A stretch of 64,000 bases of DNA from Adiantum capillus-veneris (taxonomy: Eukaryota; Streptophyta; Polypodiopsida; Polypodiales; Pteridaceae), in NCBI GenBank assembly GCA_014529385.2, contig CM043964.1, positions 1,464,997 to 1,528,996 of the forward strand. The letters are read 5' to 3'. How positions within the stretch are numbered: the first letter of the stretch is position 1; each line of letters begins with the position of its first letter. Made by a program: the position numbers and the translations under genes. The notes beneath the pieces were generated by a model that saw only the letters and a program-made list of their open reading frames with translations, had not been told where the DNA came from and made no database searches. This document shows positions 35,540-46,721 of this stretch, one piece after another.

Positions 35540-35830
35540 AATGTTTTCCGAGCCCTTAGAGAGGCATTTTGTGGTGGTTACTCATTGCACTATTATATGC
35601 CTATAGTATTCATAGAAGAATAATAATCATAGTGTTTCCCGAGCCCTTAGAGAGGCAGTTAGTGTTGTCTACTCATTGCACTTTTAGATGCTTATAAATC
35701 TTATAGGGGAATAATAATCGTAGTGACAAATCATGCATATTTTATTGCAGACCCCACTTTAAAAGTTAGTGGTGGAGTAGTAGACGATTATAATATTCAT
35801 ATTGACAAATCATGCATATATTATTGCACG
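35540..35830. repeat. Short tandem repeats upstream of the 118-codon ORF
   Basis: CCGAGCCCTTAGAGAGGCA occurs twice about 90 bp apart with similar following text (TACTCATTGCAC, AATAATAATC). TGACAAATCATGCATAT occurs twice about 75 bp apart (35724 and 35799). They lie 110-400 bp upstream of a TATA box and could be regulatory repeats or remnants of the surrounding unit. Confidence 0.65.
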
Positions 35831-35935
35831 TTCCAATTTAGCAGTTAGCATATGCTGCGTGGGACCCCTCATGTCACTAACACATGCCACTCTTCCATCA
35901 CTATCAATGCTTTTTGAGAGCATGGTGCTTTAGCC

Positions 35936-35943
35936 TATATAAA
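35936..35943 (+). promoter_or_regulatory. TATA box
   Basis: TATATAAA about 94 bp upstream of the ATG at 36030, a usual plant core-promoter distance allowing a 60-bp leader. Confidence 0.5.
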
Positions 35944-36029
35944 TGTTACAAGGCAAGCACCATATGCTGCACAAGTGAATCGGAGGTGCTAATCAAGAGA
36001 GATTTTTTCATTTTCCCTGTACTTCTACA

Positions 36030-36386
36030 ATGCCTATAGGATATGCTAGTACTGGTAATGAGATAGTTGCAAAAGTCCATGAAGAGCTTCACAAACTCCC
36101 CCCCAACGCACCCCTTGAAGAAAAGAAGACGTTTACACAAAGAGAGCGTGACACAAACAAGGCGATCCGGATGTTCAACCACCTTAATCGCGCTCGCAAC
36201 ACCGGAGACCAGGAGCTCAATGATGGCTTTGAGACAATGCGAGAAGATCTGGGCAAGTGGGAGACATGGGGGTACATAGATAGCTCTCGAAGGGCCGCTT
36301 TACAGGCGGAGAATGATCATTTTCTTGTCTGCAAACGCACAATCAACCTGGTCGACATCTCTGGCTCTAATGTGGTAGAAGATTGA
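36030..36386 (+). CDS. Hypothetical 118-residue protein
   Basis: Open frame MPIGYASTGNE...SNVVED* with a TATA box upstream and A/T-rich, AATAAAT-containing sequence downstream. The product is charged (many Lys, Arg, Glu, Asp) and probably mostly helical, with no signal peptide, membrane segment or cysteine motif. I do not recognise the family. It lies convergent to the methyltransferase-like gene (stop at 37951), inside the same pair of inverted-repeat arms, so it may be an accessory protein of that unit; this is inference. An intact frame with promoter signals, in a region full of decayed coding, argues for a real gene, but it could be an exon of something larger. Confidence 0.5.
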   Translation: MPIGYASTGNEIVAKVHEELHKLPPNAPLEEKKTFTQRERDTNKAIRMFNHLNRARNTGDQELNDGFETMREDLGKWETWGYIDSSRRAALQAENDHFLVCKRTINLVDISGSNVVED

Positions 36387-37254
36387 GGCAAGATTTAAAT
36401 AATTATGCACTAAATAATATAGTTAAATAAATATGCACTAGCACATGATAAATTGTACTAGTGTGATGCAAGTTGTACTGTGTGTGTGTGTGTGTGTGTG
36501 TGCAAGTTTGATTCCCTACGTAATCATGTAAACAACTTATTTTAATTATATGATGATTATTTTAACTATATGATGGTGTTCCACTCTTCAGTGCCTTGAC
36601 GAGAATAATTCATATGTCTCTGTCTGACTTATTATTATTGAAGTAGCTGTGATACTTTTAATCGGCCTGGTCTACTAACACATCTTCAAGATCTGTCGTA
36701 ATTTAGGGTATTGTTGATATCTTGTAGCTAAACTGAACCGTCAAATGTAACTACAAGCTATTTGAAAGCCAAAAATATAAAGAAAATCTATGTGAGTTTT
36801 TTATATAATGCAAGAAAAAGATGAGCATGTCTTCAGTAATTACCCTACTTTTAGTAGAATATACTTTCCTGTCCATGTAGGTGTTGTTGCAAACAAGGAT
36901 GAATGCCTAATAAGCCAATTTGAAACTAGGAATCTAAAAAATATTGATGGTTGTACTTGTTTGGGCGAAGACCTCAAAGTAATGAAACACGCATAGACTC
37001 TTGCATATAAAATAGTAATTAAGAACACTTTACTGAGTTGAAGAACTGCATACGTACATAAACACACACGTATAAATAACTATATATATTGTATAAACAA
37101 GTACTTAAAAACACTTTACCGAGTTGAAGATCTCCTTACGTACATAAACACACACATATAAATAAATAAATAAAAAGATATTATATATATAATATAAATA
37201 TTATATATAAAACTATATATATTCTTAGACCGACACTGTAAAGAAATACTGACA
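36387..37254. other. Intergenic AT-rich sequence
   Basis: Contains (GT)n at 36480-36501 and two similar blocks (CACTTTAC[T/C]GAGTTGAAGA...TACGTACATAAACACACAC) near 37025 and 37110. No gene seen. Confidence 0.6.
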
Positions 37255-37690
37255 AGCAAATGAAATTTTGACAGCATAACAACGTGAAAAATAAAAATAA
37301 AACCATTCCATACTTGCTTCTGTGAAAGCTTGCCTAACTTTTGTTAAGCTTTCCTATTCTATACTTGCTTCCGTGAAGCTTGCCTAACTTTTGTGTATAC
37401 ATGAAACCATGATGATGTTTCTAAACATGAACAAAAAGCATGATTATATTCACAAGCAATCAAAATTTCGACAGCATAACGGCGCGAAAATACAAACAAA
37501 ACTTTTTTCCATTCCATACTTGCTTCCGTGAAGCTTGACTAACTTTTCTGTATACGTGAAATCATGATTATGTTTTCAAACATGAACAAAAAGCATGATG
37601 ATATTGATAAGCAATCAAAATTTCGGTACCATAACGGTATGAAAATTCAAACTGAAAAAATTCCCATTCCATACTTGCTTCCGTGCAGCA
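37255..37690 (+). repeat. Left flanking direct repeats, core GACAGCATAACGGCG
   Basis: Copies of AATTTCGACAGCATAACGGC at about 37264 (diverged), 37464 (exact) and 37619 (diverged). Each is followed by an A-rich stretch and CCATTCCATACTTGCTTCCGTG. The same core occurs in the same orientation beyond the other end of the methyltransferase-like gene (42030 and 42597), so the gene is bracketed by direct repeats. Confidence 0.8.
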
Positions 37691-37950
37691 GCGAATGATC
37701 ACGGGAAGAAGAAATTACATAAGCAAAAAAGCATATGTTGGTATATTACTTTGGTAAATCCAAAGCTCTCAACAAACTTCTATCTAGTATAATAAATATG
37801 AAATCATGGCTGAATTGATAAGGACGATCAACACCAACAACATGTCTTCAGTAATACCAAAAAAGTGGCACCCAAACACCATGGTCACACGTCGTTCCAT
37901 AAAAATCACAAACTAGAAAAAATGATAGATAATACCAATGTTGATGTCAA

Positions 37951-40900
37951 TCAAGGGCAATGTGATCCGGGCTCATATTGTTGCCAATCAGTCTCCTCAT
38001 CGCTATCTGCATCAACTGCTGAAATAGCACGTACACATGGAGCCTTGAAGCGTGAAAGATGTTGATGGAAGACCTCTGGATCACTATCTATGCAGAGACA
38101 GTGTCTAGACAACTCAACGCAAACATTGCCCAAGCCACCACATCCAGAAAACATATCAACAATGTAGGTGTGCTCCGCAGTAAATGTCCACACAAGCCAG
38201 CTAAAAAAAGCAAAAAATATGCGTATTTTTACTTTATGTAACATAGTCCAATAACGCATAGTAGGAAGCATATATTCTTACCGAAAGAAGTCAAGGCTAC
38301 GCTCTGAGGCACCTCTAAGAGCGTGTCCTCCAATGTACTCTCCGTCGGCGCGCTCCACCAGTATTCCGGACTTGGCATCGAAAGAGTTGTTGTCCACGCT
38401 CTCTCCATCTCGTCGATCGTAGATAGGACGTTGACCCTTACGATAAAACAATCCTAGCAATAGTGTTTCCACCTACAAATTACAACTAGAATGTGATCTA
38501 ATTGAAGAAAACTACAAGCATGCTTTTCAATCAACAAATAAATTTACTTACTCTCTCAATCTCAATGGCCTTTCGCACATAACCATCGGGGATCAAAATA
38601 AGGATGGTGTGCATCATTTTGAATCCCATCTCGATGGCATGGCTAGACACAATGCCAAAGTGATCAGTGGAGCTTAGGGTGATGTACCACCCATTGTCTG
38701 CCACATACTTTGAAGCTATTACGGCCATTTTCTTACTTAATTTTCGAGAGAATTGATTCCATGGAGGGACCTGCATAATACGCATTGTTAATTTAATTAA
38801 AGTTCCAAAACTATCATAGACTGTCCATTGTGGTTTTGAAGGATGCATACCTCGTTCTCTGAAAAATTTTCAACTTTAAAGTTTGTTGGAAAATCCACAA
38901 ACAAAAGAGAGGCCACTTCATTGCTCTTTTCCCCATCAACATGGGCTGAATGAAGAAAATTCAAGATCCTGCATACGATCAAATAAATGTATTTCAAACA
39001 TTCACAACACACAACACACATAGTTAGTCTTTCTTTTCACATGTGTTTACCATTTCTCATCATTGAGAGAAATTTTGTAAATATCTAGCATGTTCCCAAT
39101 AACGTTCACATCACAATCTATGGAAGGCACTGCATAATCAAAAAATAAAATATTTCATCAAGAATTGTTGAGTAGAAAGAAAGTGACAGCTAGATATCTA
39201 TACAAGCAAGTTTCCCTGTGGAGCCTTGAGCACCTTTTTGGTTCTTTTTGGGAGACTTCTTGGGCTTCTTGGATCTAATAAAATCCAATCGTTTCTTTAT
39301 AGAGGAGATTGTACTATTGTTTACTCTTTTCGAAGAGGTGGCTTTCTTGGAAGCTGAGCCAATCTCCTCAATACCATTTTCATTTCTTTCAAGAACGTGC
39401 TCTAAAGCAAACAAAAATATATTTCTCACAAACATAATCTAAATAGTATGAGCACTTTAACAATTTTGTAGTTTTTATAAATGCCAAAAATAACCTTTAT
39501 ATAAGCTCCCTTCATCACGTGGGTAGGTGCCTTGAGTGTAATCTAGCCACCAAGGGCAATACTCAATTTCCCAAGCAATCAAACCATAATCTCTCATCCA
39601 TAGTGGATACATACACTCCTCACAAGAGAGGTCCCTCCAACTTTCAACAGCAATTGACAACTTCTCCAACAAAGTTTGATCATAAAGCTGAATTAGCCAT
39701 CTACATAAAATGCAGTTAACTTTATTTGAGCTCCTTTCCTAAGTGACTTATTTATTATACAAACTCTAAGTAAAAAATAGAATAACAACCATAAAGATAT
39801 CAATTGTATTACCTGAATAATACTCTCCTTGAAGATTCCATAAGCTCTGGAATTTTTTCATCCGACTCTTTTGTGTTGAGCTTACTCCAAAGCTCCACAA
39901 AAGCTTTATCAATGTGGTCCCTCAATTGTTGATGAAACCATGCTTCAAAGCCCTCCGGCATTTCTTCAATCATTTTCCCTTTGATCCTTAAGCATTGCTT
40001 CAAGATACTTCCCCAATACCACTCTTTACGCAAGTACATTCTAAATTTCATTGCACTAATATAACGCTCAGAAGTAACATCATCTACACGGCAATGCATC
40101 AAAGAGTGCAATATTTCCTTTTTCCTATAGAGCGAACAATAAACAAACCATAAATGCATTGATTCATTTGATGATTTCATGTGTATTTTTTATCCAAAAA
40201 TTATTACCTCTCTGGTGATATTTTAGAAGTTGCCAAAGAGTGGACTTTGTCTCTTGTAAGGCCCACTTGATCCTTTTCTCTTATCCAATTGAAGTTAAAT
40301 AATAAAGAGAAGAACACTTGGCCATTGGCGGGGTTGGTAATGGCCAACATCTATGTTACATTAGCACGAGATAAAATCAAATCAATTTTTCAATCAAATA
40401 TATCAAATTGAAATGACATGTCAACTTACAATTTTGTAGAAATTCAAACATAAACGGGGAGAAGAGAAAGTGTTTACCTTATAAGCTCTTTCTTTGAATA
40501 TTTTTTCTACTCTTCCTCGAGCAACCATTTCCTTTTCTGGCAGTGAAATCGAGGGATCATTGATCTCTTGCATCTCTTTGATAAGAGACAAGTCAAAGTC
40601 TTCCTTTTGTAGAGCAAATGAAAAAAAAAAGTAAGATTTTACAAAATAATGTCAAGCTTTAAAAATTACATAAAACGTGTACTTTAAGGCAAAAAAATAT
40701 ACCTTCCATATGAGCATTGCTAATAAAAGAGCAGGAGCGTTGTACCAACTCCCTTTAGATGCCTTCTTCTCACAAGCAAGCTCTACCTCTATCCATCGAA
40801 TCCAATCTTGGGGAAAGTCTTTCATTAAAGAATCTTTGCTTGCCACAGCCAGTTTTTGGAACAAGAAGATCTCCTGCCCAAAATTTGTGCTCACAGTGGT

Positions 40901-41967
40901 TCTACCAATCCTAAACCACAATATCTTAAATTAAATGACAGTAGAATGACATCGATAAAGTAATAGCAATAATGTTCAAAACAACAAATGTGCTTACTCA
41001 TTTTGAGAGCACAAAGCTAGCATAAGCTCCCCCTCTGCACTTCTATCAACAAAGACAAATTGACATTTCACAGAACAATGTCTCCACTTTATCATTGAAA
41101 ATTCTACAACAACAAAAAAGAAAATTAGAAAGCATAGAGTAATACAAGTCAACTTTACATTAAACAAAAAAGAAATCACTTACGTGTTTTTATTAAGCGC
41201 TTCCAAGTTTTCAAACGGTGATTACCATCCCAAACGATAAATTTTTTTCCCCTTAAGTCTTCCCACTCAAGGAGAAGGGAATTATCAAAATCATCGCTTA
41301 TTTCTCGCCAAATAGGCCCCCATTCATCTTTGTCTAAGTCGGAAATATAATGTTGATCATGGCCTGGCTTCTTAAATGACACAAGAAATGGAGCTCCAAG
41401 CACACTGTATCCAGACATCTCAAACCTTTTCACCAAGCCCTCAGTGCCTGGACCCACCGCTCTAATGGCTTCATTTTCCATCAATCTACAAAGAGGAATT
41501 TGAGGAGGTTCCCCACCTCTCTTTACAATAAAACCCTCTACAATCTCCTCTAATATTCGACCATGAAAATCCTTTCCAAATACTGTTGGATGATCGGGAG
41601 GTTTAGCAACAATTGTTGTTGCTTCAGACACGCTGTGAGCCACCAATTCACCTTGTGTAGCATGAATATCTATGAACACCTCTTCTTCATGCACATCACT
41701 CAATATATCCTCTTCTTCATGCACATCACCCAAAATATCCTCCTTTCGATGGACATTGGAAGAAGCAATGGAAGATCGTGCATTGGCCCTATGCCCTGTA
41801 GTGCCAGACCTTAATGTGTATCCTACTCCTACAAGCAAAAAACAATAAGAACACAAATAGTTTAGTGAGTATGATGAGACAAAAGAAAAGAAAACAAATA
41901 GCTTAATGTATTTGAACTTACTTTGAGAGATACCTGTCCTGCCACGTTTAGATGGTGTACGAGCCAT
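37951..41967 (-). CDS. ParB-like / N4-N6 DNA methyltransferase-like fusion, 14 exons
   Basis: Exons (window coordinates, transcribed right to left): 41922-41967, 41184-41828, 40998-41103, 40703-40910, 40478-40603, 40208-40350, 39813-40124, 39495-39700, 39204-39401, 39051-39129, 38851-38968, 38552-38770, 38282-38472, 37951-38200. All 13 introns are GT-AG and phases match; the total is 2847 nt, 948 residues. ParB-like domain about 70-270: IPLCRLMENEAIRAVG, DGNHR (216-220). The middle is helical. A Lys-rich stretch at 633-653 may be a nuclear signal. The C-terminal part has the beta-class order: tetrapeptide DFPT (715-718) in place of (D/N/S)PP(Y/F/W), then SAM-binding DMFSGCGG (881-888) followed by CIDSDPEVF. 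Likely nuclear DNA-binding, SAM-binding protein; catalysis is doubtful with DFPT. ParB-methyltransferase fusions are known in phages and plasmids; the plant setting is unusual. The start is the only Met before the ParB exon. Confidence 0.8.
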
Positions 41968-42002
41968 AATCTATTAACCACAAACAACAAAAATCTTCTT
42001 AG

Positions 42003-42745
42003 CAATGACAATACAAATATAAAATTCTAAATTTCGACAGCATAACGGCGTAAAATGCAAACTAAAAAAGAAAACCATTCTCAAATTGCTCATGGCAAGG
42101 AAAAATACAAATCCACTTTTACATTTGTATACCTCTTCTCTACAACGACCTGTTCTTACATCATTGTAATTGTTACTGTAAGTGTGTATGCAAGTGTGGT
42201 AAAGTGTGTGAATGCAAGTGTTTATATGTGTGTGTGTGTGTGGATGTATGCATGATTGTGTGTGTGAATGTAAGTGTAATATGTGTGTGTCTTTATGCAT
42301 GATTGTGTATGTGTTTGTGCTATGTATGCAAGTGTGTTGATGTTGTGAATGCAAGTGTTTATATATGTGTATGTGTGTATGTATGCAAGTGTGTTGATGT
42401 TGTGAATGAAAGTGTTTATATATGTGGGTGTATGTATGTATGTATGTGTGTGTATGCAAGTGGATGTGTGCATGATTATGTGTGTGTGAATGTAAGTGTA
42501 ATATGTGTGTGTATGCAAGTGTGTTGATGTTGTGAATAAAAGTGTTTATATATGTGTATGTGTGTATATGCTTGACAATACAAATATAAAATTCTAAATT
42601 TCGGCAGCATAACGACGTAAAATGCAAATTACAAAAAAAACCATTCTCAACTTGCTCATGGCAAGGAAAAATACAAATCCACTTTGACATTTGTATACCT
42701 CTTCTCTACAACGACCTGTTCTTACATCATTGTAATTGTTACTCT
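42003..42745 (+). repeat. Right flanking direct duplication upstream of the methyltransferase-like gene
   Basis: Two copies of a roughly 180-bp block (42007-42183 and 42577-42745) carry the GACAGCATAACGGCG core and CCTCTTCTCTACAACGACC. They are separated by TG-rich minisatellite. The block lies just upstream of the gene's ATG, so it may contain promoter or 5' untranslated sequence; TTAATAG directly before the ATG resembles a splice acceptor, hinting at a non-coding first exon. Confidence 0.75.
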
Positions 42746-43139
42746 AAGTGTGTTTAATATGTGTGTATGCAAGTGTGTTGATGTGTGTGAATGCAAGTGT
42801 TTATATGTGTGTGTGTGTGGATGTATGCATGATTGTGTGTGTGTGTGTGAATGTAAGTGTAATATGTGTGTGTCTGTATGCATGATTGTGTGTGTGTTTG
42901 TGCTATGTATGCAAGTGTGTTGATGTTGTGAATGCAAGTGTTTATATGTGTATGTGTGTATGTATGCAAGTGTGTTGATGTTGTGAATGCAAGTGTTTAT
43001 ATGTGGGTGTATGTATGTATGTATGTGTGTGTATGCAAGTGTAATGTGTGTGCGTATACATGACTGTGTGTGTGTTTGTGCTATGTGTGCAAGTGTTTTG
43101 ATGTGTGTGTATCACTGTGTGTGTGTGTGTGTGTGTGTG
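42184..43139. repeat. TG-rich degenerate minisatellite
   Basis: Repeats of the type TGTGTGAATGCAAGTGTTTATATG and GTATGCAAGTGTGTTGATG, grading into pure (GT)n at 43115-43139. His/Thr-rich and Cys/Val-rich frames on both strands are repeat artefacts. Confidence 0.85.
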
Positions 43140-43422
43140 CTTACCTGGACAATCTCGCCCGATCCACCGGAGGAGGTCCAATGGAAGCTGCATTGGAGCT
43201 CCTCCATGCCTTGAAAGGCATGGTGAGAAAGCAGCACGCGCGCTGCCCTCTCACCGTGACTTTCAAGGCATGGAGGAGGTCCAATGCCTTGAAAGGGATG
43301 GTGAGAGGGCAGCGCGCACTGCCTTCTCACCATGCCTTTCAAGGCATGGGGGAGCTCCAATAGGAGCTCCATTGGACCTCCATTGGACCTCCTCCGGTGG
43401 ATCGGGTGAGCGTGCCCAGGTA

Positions 43423-43427
<5 letters not shown>
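43140..43427. mobile_element. 288-bp nested foldback element
   Basis: Outer arms: CTTACCTGG...CGATCCACCGGAGGAGGTCC at the left, with its complement GGACCTCCTCCGGTGGATCG...CCAGGTAAG at the right. Inside are two smaller hairpins, each built from ATGCCTTGAAAGG...GGTGAGA...GCGCGC...TCTCACC...CTTTCAAGGCAT. The whole is framed by (GT)n on the left and (CA)n on the right, which extend the inverted symmetry. Non-coding and MITE-like. No clear target duplication is visible because the flanks are microsatellite. Confidence 0.75.
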
Positions 43428-43461
<34 letters not shown>

Positions 43462-43463
43462 AC

Positions 43464-43627
43464 ACGTGAGTAGAAAATCTACACACACACACACACACAA
43501 TACCTTGTCTTCTCTTACTCCTTCTTCTTCACAACAAAACTCCACTTTCTCTTCACTCCACTTTCATCTCCTTCTTCACAGAAAAACTTCACTTTCACTT
43601 CACTCCACTTCAATCTCAATTAAAACT
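43464..43627 (-). repeat. Right inverted-repeat arm
   Basis: The reverse complement has TTTTAATTGAGAT, a duplicated GAAGGAGATGAAAGTGGAG-type block, GTTTTGTTGTGAAGAAG and TTTTCTACTCAC before (GT)n. It matches the left arms at 35024-35128 and 35324-35400 in inverted orientation. An internal duplication makes it longer than the left arm. Confidence 0.6.
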
Positions 43628-43910
43628 CCATTTAAACTTCACACCACTTTCATCTGAACTACTACTTTTTTCACACACACCATATATTACAAAAATGATA
43701 TTGTGGTATAAACACTCACACACACACATTCATTTATATATATATGTATATACACACACAAAGATATACACAAAATGGATTCATATATATAGTTTTACTA
43801 AAAAAATACTATGTTTTTTACACACACACACACACACAACCATATATTTAAAAAAATGATTGTATGTGTTTGTGTGTATAAAAAACGTAGCATTCTTAAA
43901 GTTAAGTCAT

Positions 43911-43944
<34 letters not shown>

Positions 43945-43994
43945 TAAAAACTATGTGCACAGTTAAATATCTTATGTGCACGTACACTCAACTT
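43628..43994. other. CA-rich, AT-rich spacer
   Basis: Several (CA)n tracts (43804-43838, 43912-43938) and (TA)n. No gene seen. Confidence 0.7.
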
Positions 43995-44758
43995 AAATAT
44001 CTTAAGGATACTCGATCTACTAATACTTATGTTACCAAATTAGATCGACGATCACAATGGGAAAAGTACTTACCTCTTGTAGAGTATGTCTACAATAATA
44101 CTGTACATACTTCTACGAGAAAAGACCCTTTTGAGATCATTGAGGGAAGACCTAAAAGTTCCTTGCTACTCAAAGTACATCGGAAGATCTTCGCCGCCGA
44201 TGAGTATAGCCGTGACCTACAAGAATATTTTCAAAAGATTAAGGAGGCTATATCTATCTCTCAACAAAGGCAAAAAGCTGTTGTTGATAAGCACAGAAGG
44301 GCCTTAATGTTCAAAGAAAATGATTGGGTCTTACTCAAGTTTCCTAAAGATCGATTAAGGCAAATGACGGGCAAAAATCCTACAGGCCATCAAAAGTATG
44401 TGCTAAACTAGCAAAAAGATAATATGGTCCTTTCCAAATATTGAAGCCCATCAATGAAATGGCTTATCAACTCAAGCTGCCCAACCATTGGCTCATACAA
44501 AATGCCTTTCATGTAAGCCTACTCAATCCCTACAAAGGAGAGCCACCAAGTGAACCAATTATTGAAGACCAAGAAGAGGTGCTACAACCCAAAGCTGTCC
44601 TTTGGTATGAAGACAAGTTACTACGACATAATAAGATTATCCAGCGGTATCTTATTAAGTTCAAAAATTATCCTTTTGAAGATGCTAGATGGATGCAAGG
44701 AATACAACTTAGGGATAGTATGAACCTTGTGAATGCTTACAATGCTACATTACAGTAA
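43995..44758 (+). pseudogene. Chromovirus integrase C-terminal part with chromodomain
   Basis: Truncated Ty3/gypsy pol tail: integrase core end (WEKYLPLVEYVYNNTVHTST), the GPF-type C-terminal region, LPNHWLIQNAFHVSLLNPYKG, and a chromodomain-like end (YLIKFKNYPFEDARWM). The frame shifts near 44400 and a TAA lies at about 44420. The second part (44441-44758) is open to its natural stop. In chromoviruses the chromodomain steers integration to particular chromatin. The 5' part of the element is missing; left of 43995 the sequence is unrelated. Confidence 0.85.
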
Positions 44759-45118
44759 AGCAAATGTACAAATTTCTTTTAAATGACTCATTTTTTTGTC
44801 TTATAAGACTAGCCCTCTTTTCAATTGTGCACAAATTTAACTAATATGCATGCTTAGAATCATGATTGTGATGACGACGTCTCTAAAACACCAAGTAGAA
44901 TTTGACACTCTACTTTGAGAGAATGAAATGGACTAAAGAGCAGACATGCTTGCAGCAGCTATGTCTCCCAAGCACAAAATGGATTAGTCATCCATATTGG
45001 AAAGATGTCGTAGGGTAAAAAGGGATCCTCTACCCGCTAAGTAAATTTGACTAATGACTAAAACTTTATCTCTTCTACCTCATAGTCGAGGATGACTAAG
45101 ATTTTAAGAGAGAGGTAA
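44759..45118 (+). other. Chromovirus 3' untranslated region with purine tract
   Basis: Non-coding sequence following the pol stop. TTAAGAGAGAGGTAA at 45104-45118 is a plausible polypurine tract next to TGTCATAAAA, a common layout (AGGGGGAGAATGTCA-type) in plant chromoviruses. Confidence 0.5.
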
Positions 45119-46700
45119 TGTCATAAAATTTAATATCTAATATCTAAGCAACCCAAATGATTTTCTCATATTAAGCTAATCACTTAATGTGGGAGAATAA
45201 ATGGGAACTAGTGTTAAGATATAGAGATGTGCTTATAGATCTATCTCAACACGGGGCCAATGGTAAAGGGGCCCAAATGAGAGATGGTCTATCAAAGAGC
45301 AAGGCTAACCAATGGAGCATAATACCTTAGGGTTAGCTTCATTGAAGACCTCCAATAATGTGTGTAAAAGTCCTTTGACCTTAGGTAAGCTAGCTCTGAG
45401 CTTGAGGCAAGAACCTGACCTAGCTCGAGGTGCTAGTCCTGCTTGTCATGCTTGATGATTGATATGCTTGAGGTGCTTGACATGCTTGAGATGCTAGGGT
45501 TGCACTTGAGGTGAGAACCCAGCCCAAGCTTAAAGTGCTTAAGGGCCAAGCTTGTGGTGGGAACTGGGCCTATGCATGAGGGGCTTGAGGTGTTAAAAAG
45601 TCAAATATTCAATCCCTACAAGGAGGGGGCAAGCCCTACATGAGGGGGGATGAGAGAGAACACCCACACAAGCACACAAGGCATGTATGGTACAGAGAAA
45701 GCAGAAGGGACACTTTTCAAGTTCCTCCTCATGTTGCCCTCATGGTGTGCCTGAAGCCTATTGGTTTTCCACCCAAGGGGTCCAATGATAATTTAGGATA
45801 TTTAATTAATTGATTTTGCATTTATCAAGTCCTCTCTCTAAAAGGGGAAAGAGGGACACTTGTCTCAAGGCTACCCTTGCTGATTGTAATGCCTCCTGCT
45901 TGTGATTGGCTAGGCCTGGAGGGGTCCAATGAGCTTCAAGCATGAGCTACAAGGGCGGGTCGACCCAAGCAAGATAGGGGGTTTCTTAGAAAGTATACTC
46001 ACCCACACACACTCACAAACACTCTCATTGTGTGCTATGCAAAGTGCAAGAGCTCCCTCTCCTTCTCCAAGCAAGTAGAGGTTGAGAGCCTACACCAACA
46101 CTCTTGGCTATGGAGTGCAAATCCAACCAAGAGCCATGCTTCAATTCTTAAGCTTGCCATCTCCTTCTTCTTCATTATTATGCTATTATGTATGCTAGCA
46201 AGAAGAGTTATGATGAGTGAGGAACTAATTCTTTCTCCTATGAAATGTTTCTTCTTCCTCTTCCCGACCCTAGTTCCCTGCTAGCTCTCTCCACCTTCAA
46301 AGGTGTTTGATGTCTTGGGACTGAGGCTTTGGATAGTTAAAGCTTTCTTCAAGTTTATGTTATGCTTGTGATGCATGAAGCTTTCCATCTTCATTGCATC
46401 ACCTAGGTTACAAGGAACACAAAGATTGTATTGTAACAAGTCTCTCTTAATGGGAGAAATCATAATACAAATGCCTATTGGAGGGGAGACCGGCTCCACA
46501 TAAATCCGGTCCTCAACTGTTTTCATGTTCTATAAATTCTCTCTCTTGCAAAAGTATTGTTCATGCCAAGTTAACTAATTGCTATGATTATGTTGCTAGC
46601 TTCAATTATGTTCACCCGCTATGCTCACAAAGTCATTTCTCAAAAGTACTCTCATTAATTTCCGCTACTCTCAAGTTAAATAGGCCAATTCCATTACAAT
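45119..46700 (+). mobile_element. Putative chromovirus 3' LTR (end uncertain)
   Basis: Starts TGTCATAAAATT right after the purine tract. No second copy in the window, so the 3' end cannot be set; a CA near 46699 is one option. The interior includes a GCTTGAGGTGCTTGA-type repetitive patch (45420-45600) and no coding. Confidence 0.4.
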
Positions 46701-46721
46701 AGTACTCATCTCTAAAAGTGC

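Noticed and set aside
37951-38271. C5-cytosine DNA methyltransferase because of FSGCGG
   Set aside because: In C5 enzymes this motif is N-terminal and followed by a PCQ motif. Here it is at the C terminus, followed by CIDSDPEVF, and preceded by a motif IV-like site, as in beta-class N4/N6 enzymes.
42222-43545. Long His/Thr-, Cys/Val- and Tyr-rich open frames on both strands
   Set aside because: They follow TG/CA minisatellites in all frames; no codon bias or domain, so they are repeat artefacts.
43995-44758. An endogenous pararetrovirus (caulimovirid)
   Set aside because: Integrase C-terminal and chromodomain features indicate a chromovirus LTR retrotransposon; no movement or coat protein motif seen anywhere in the window.
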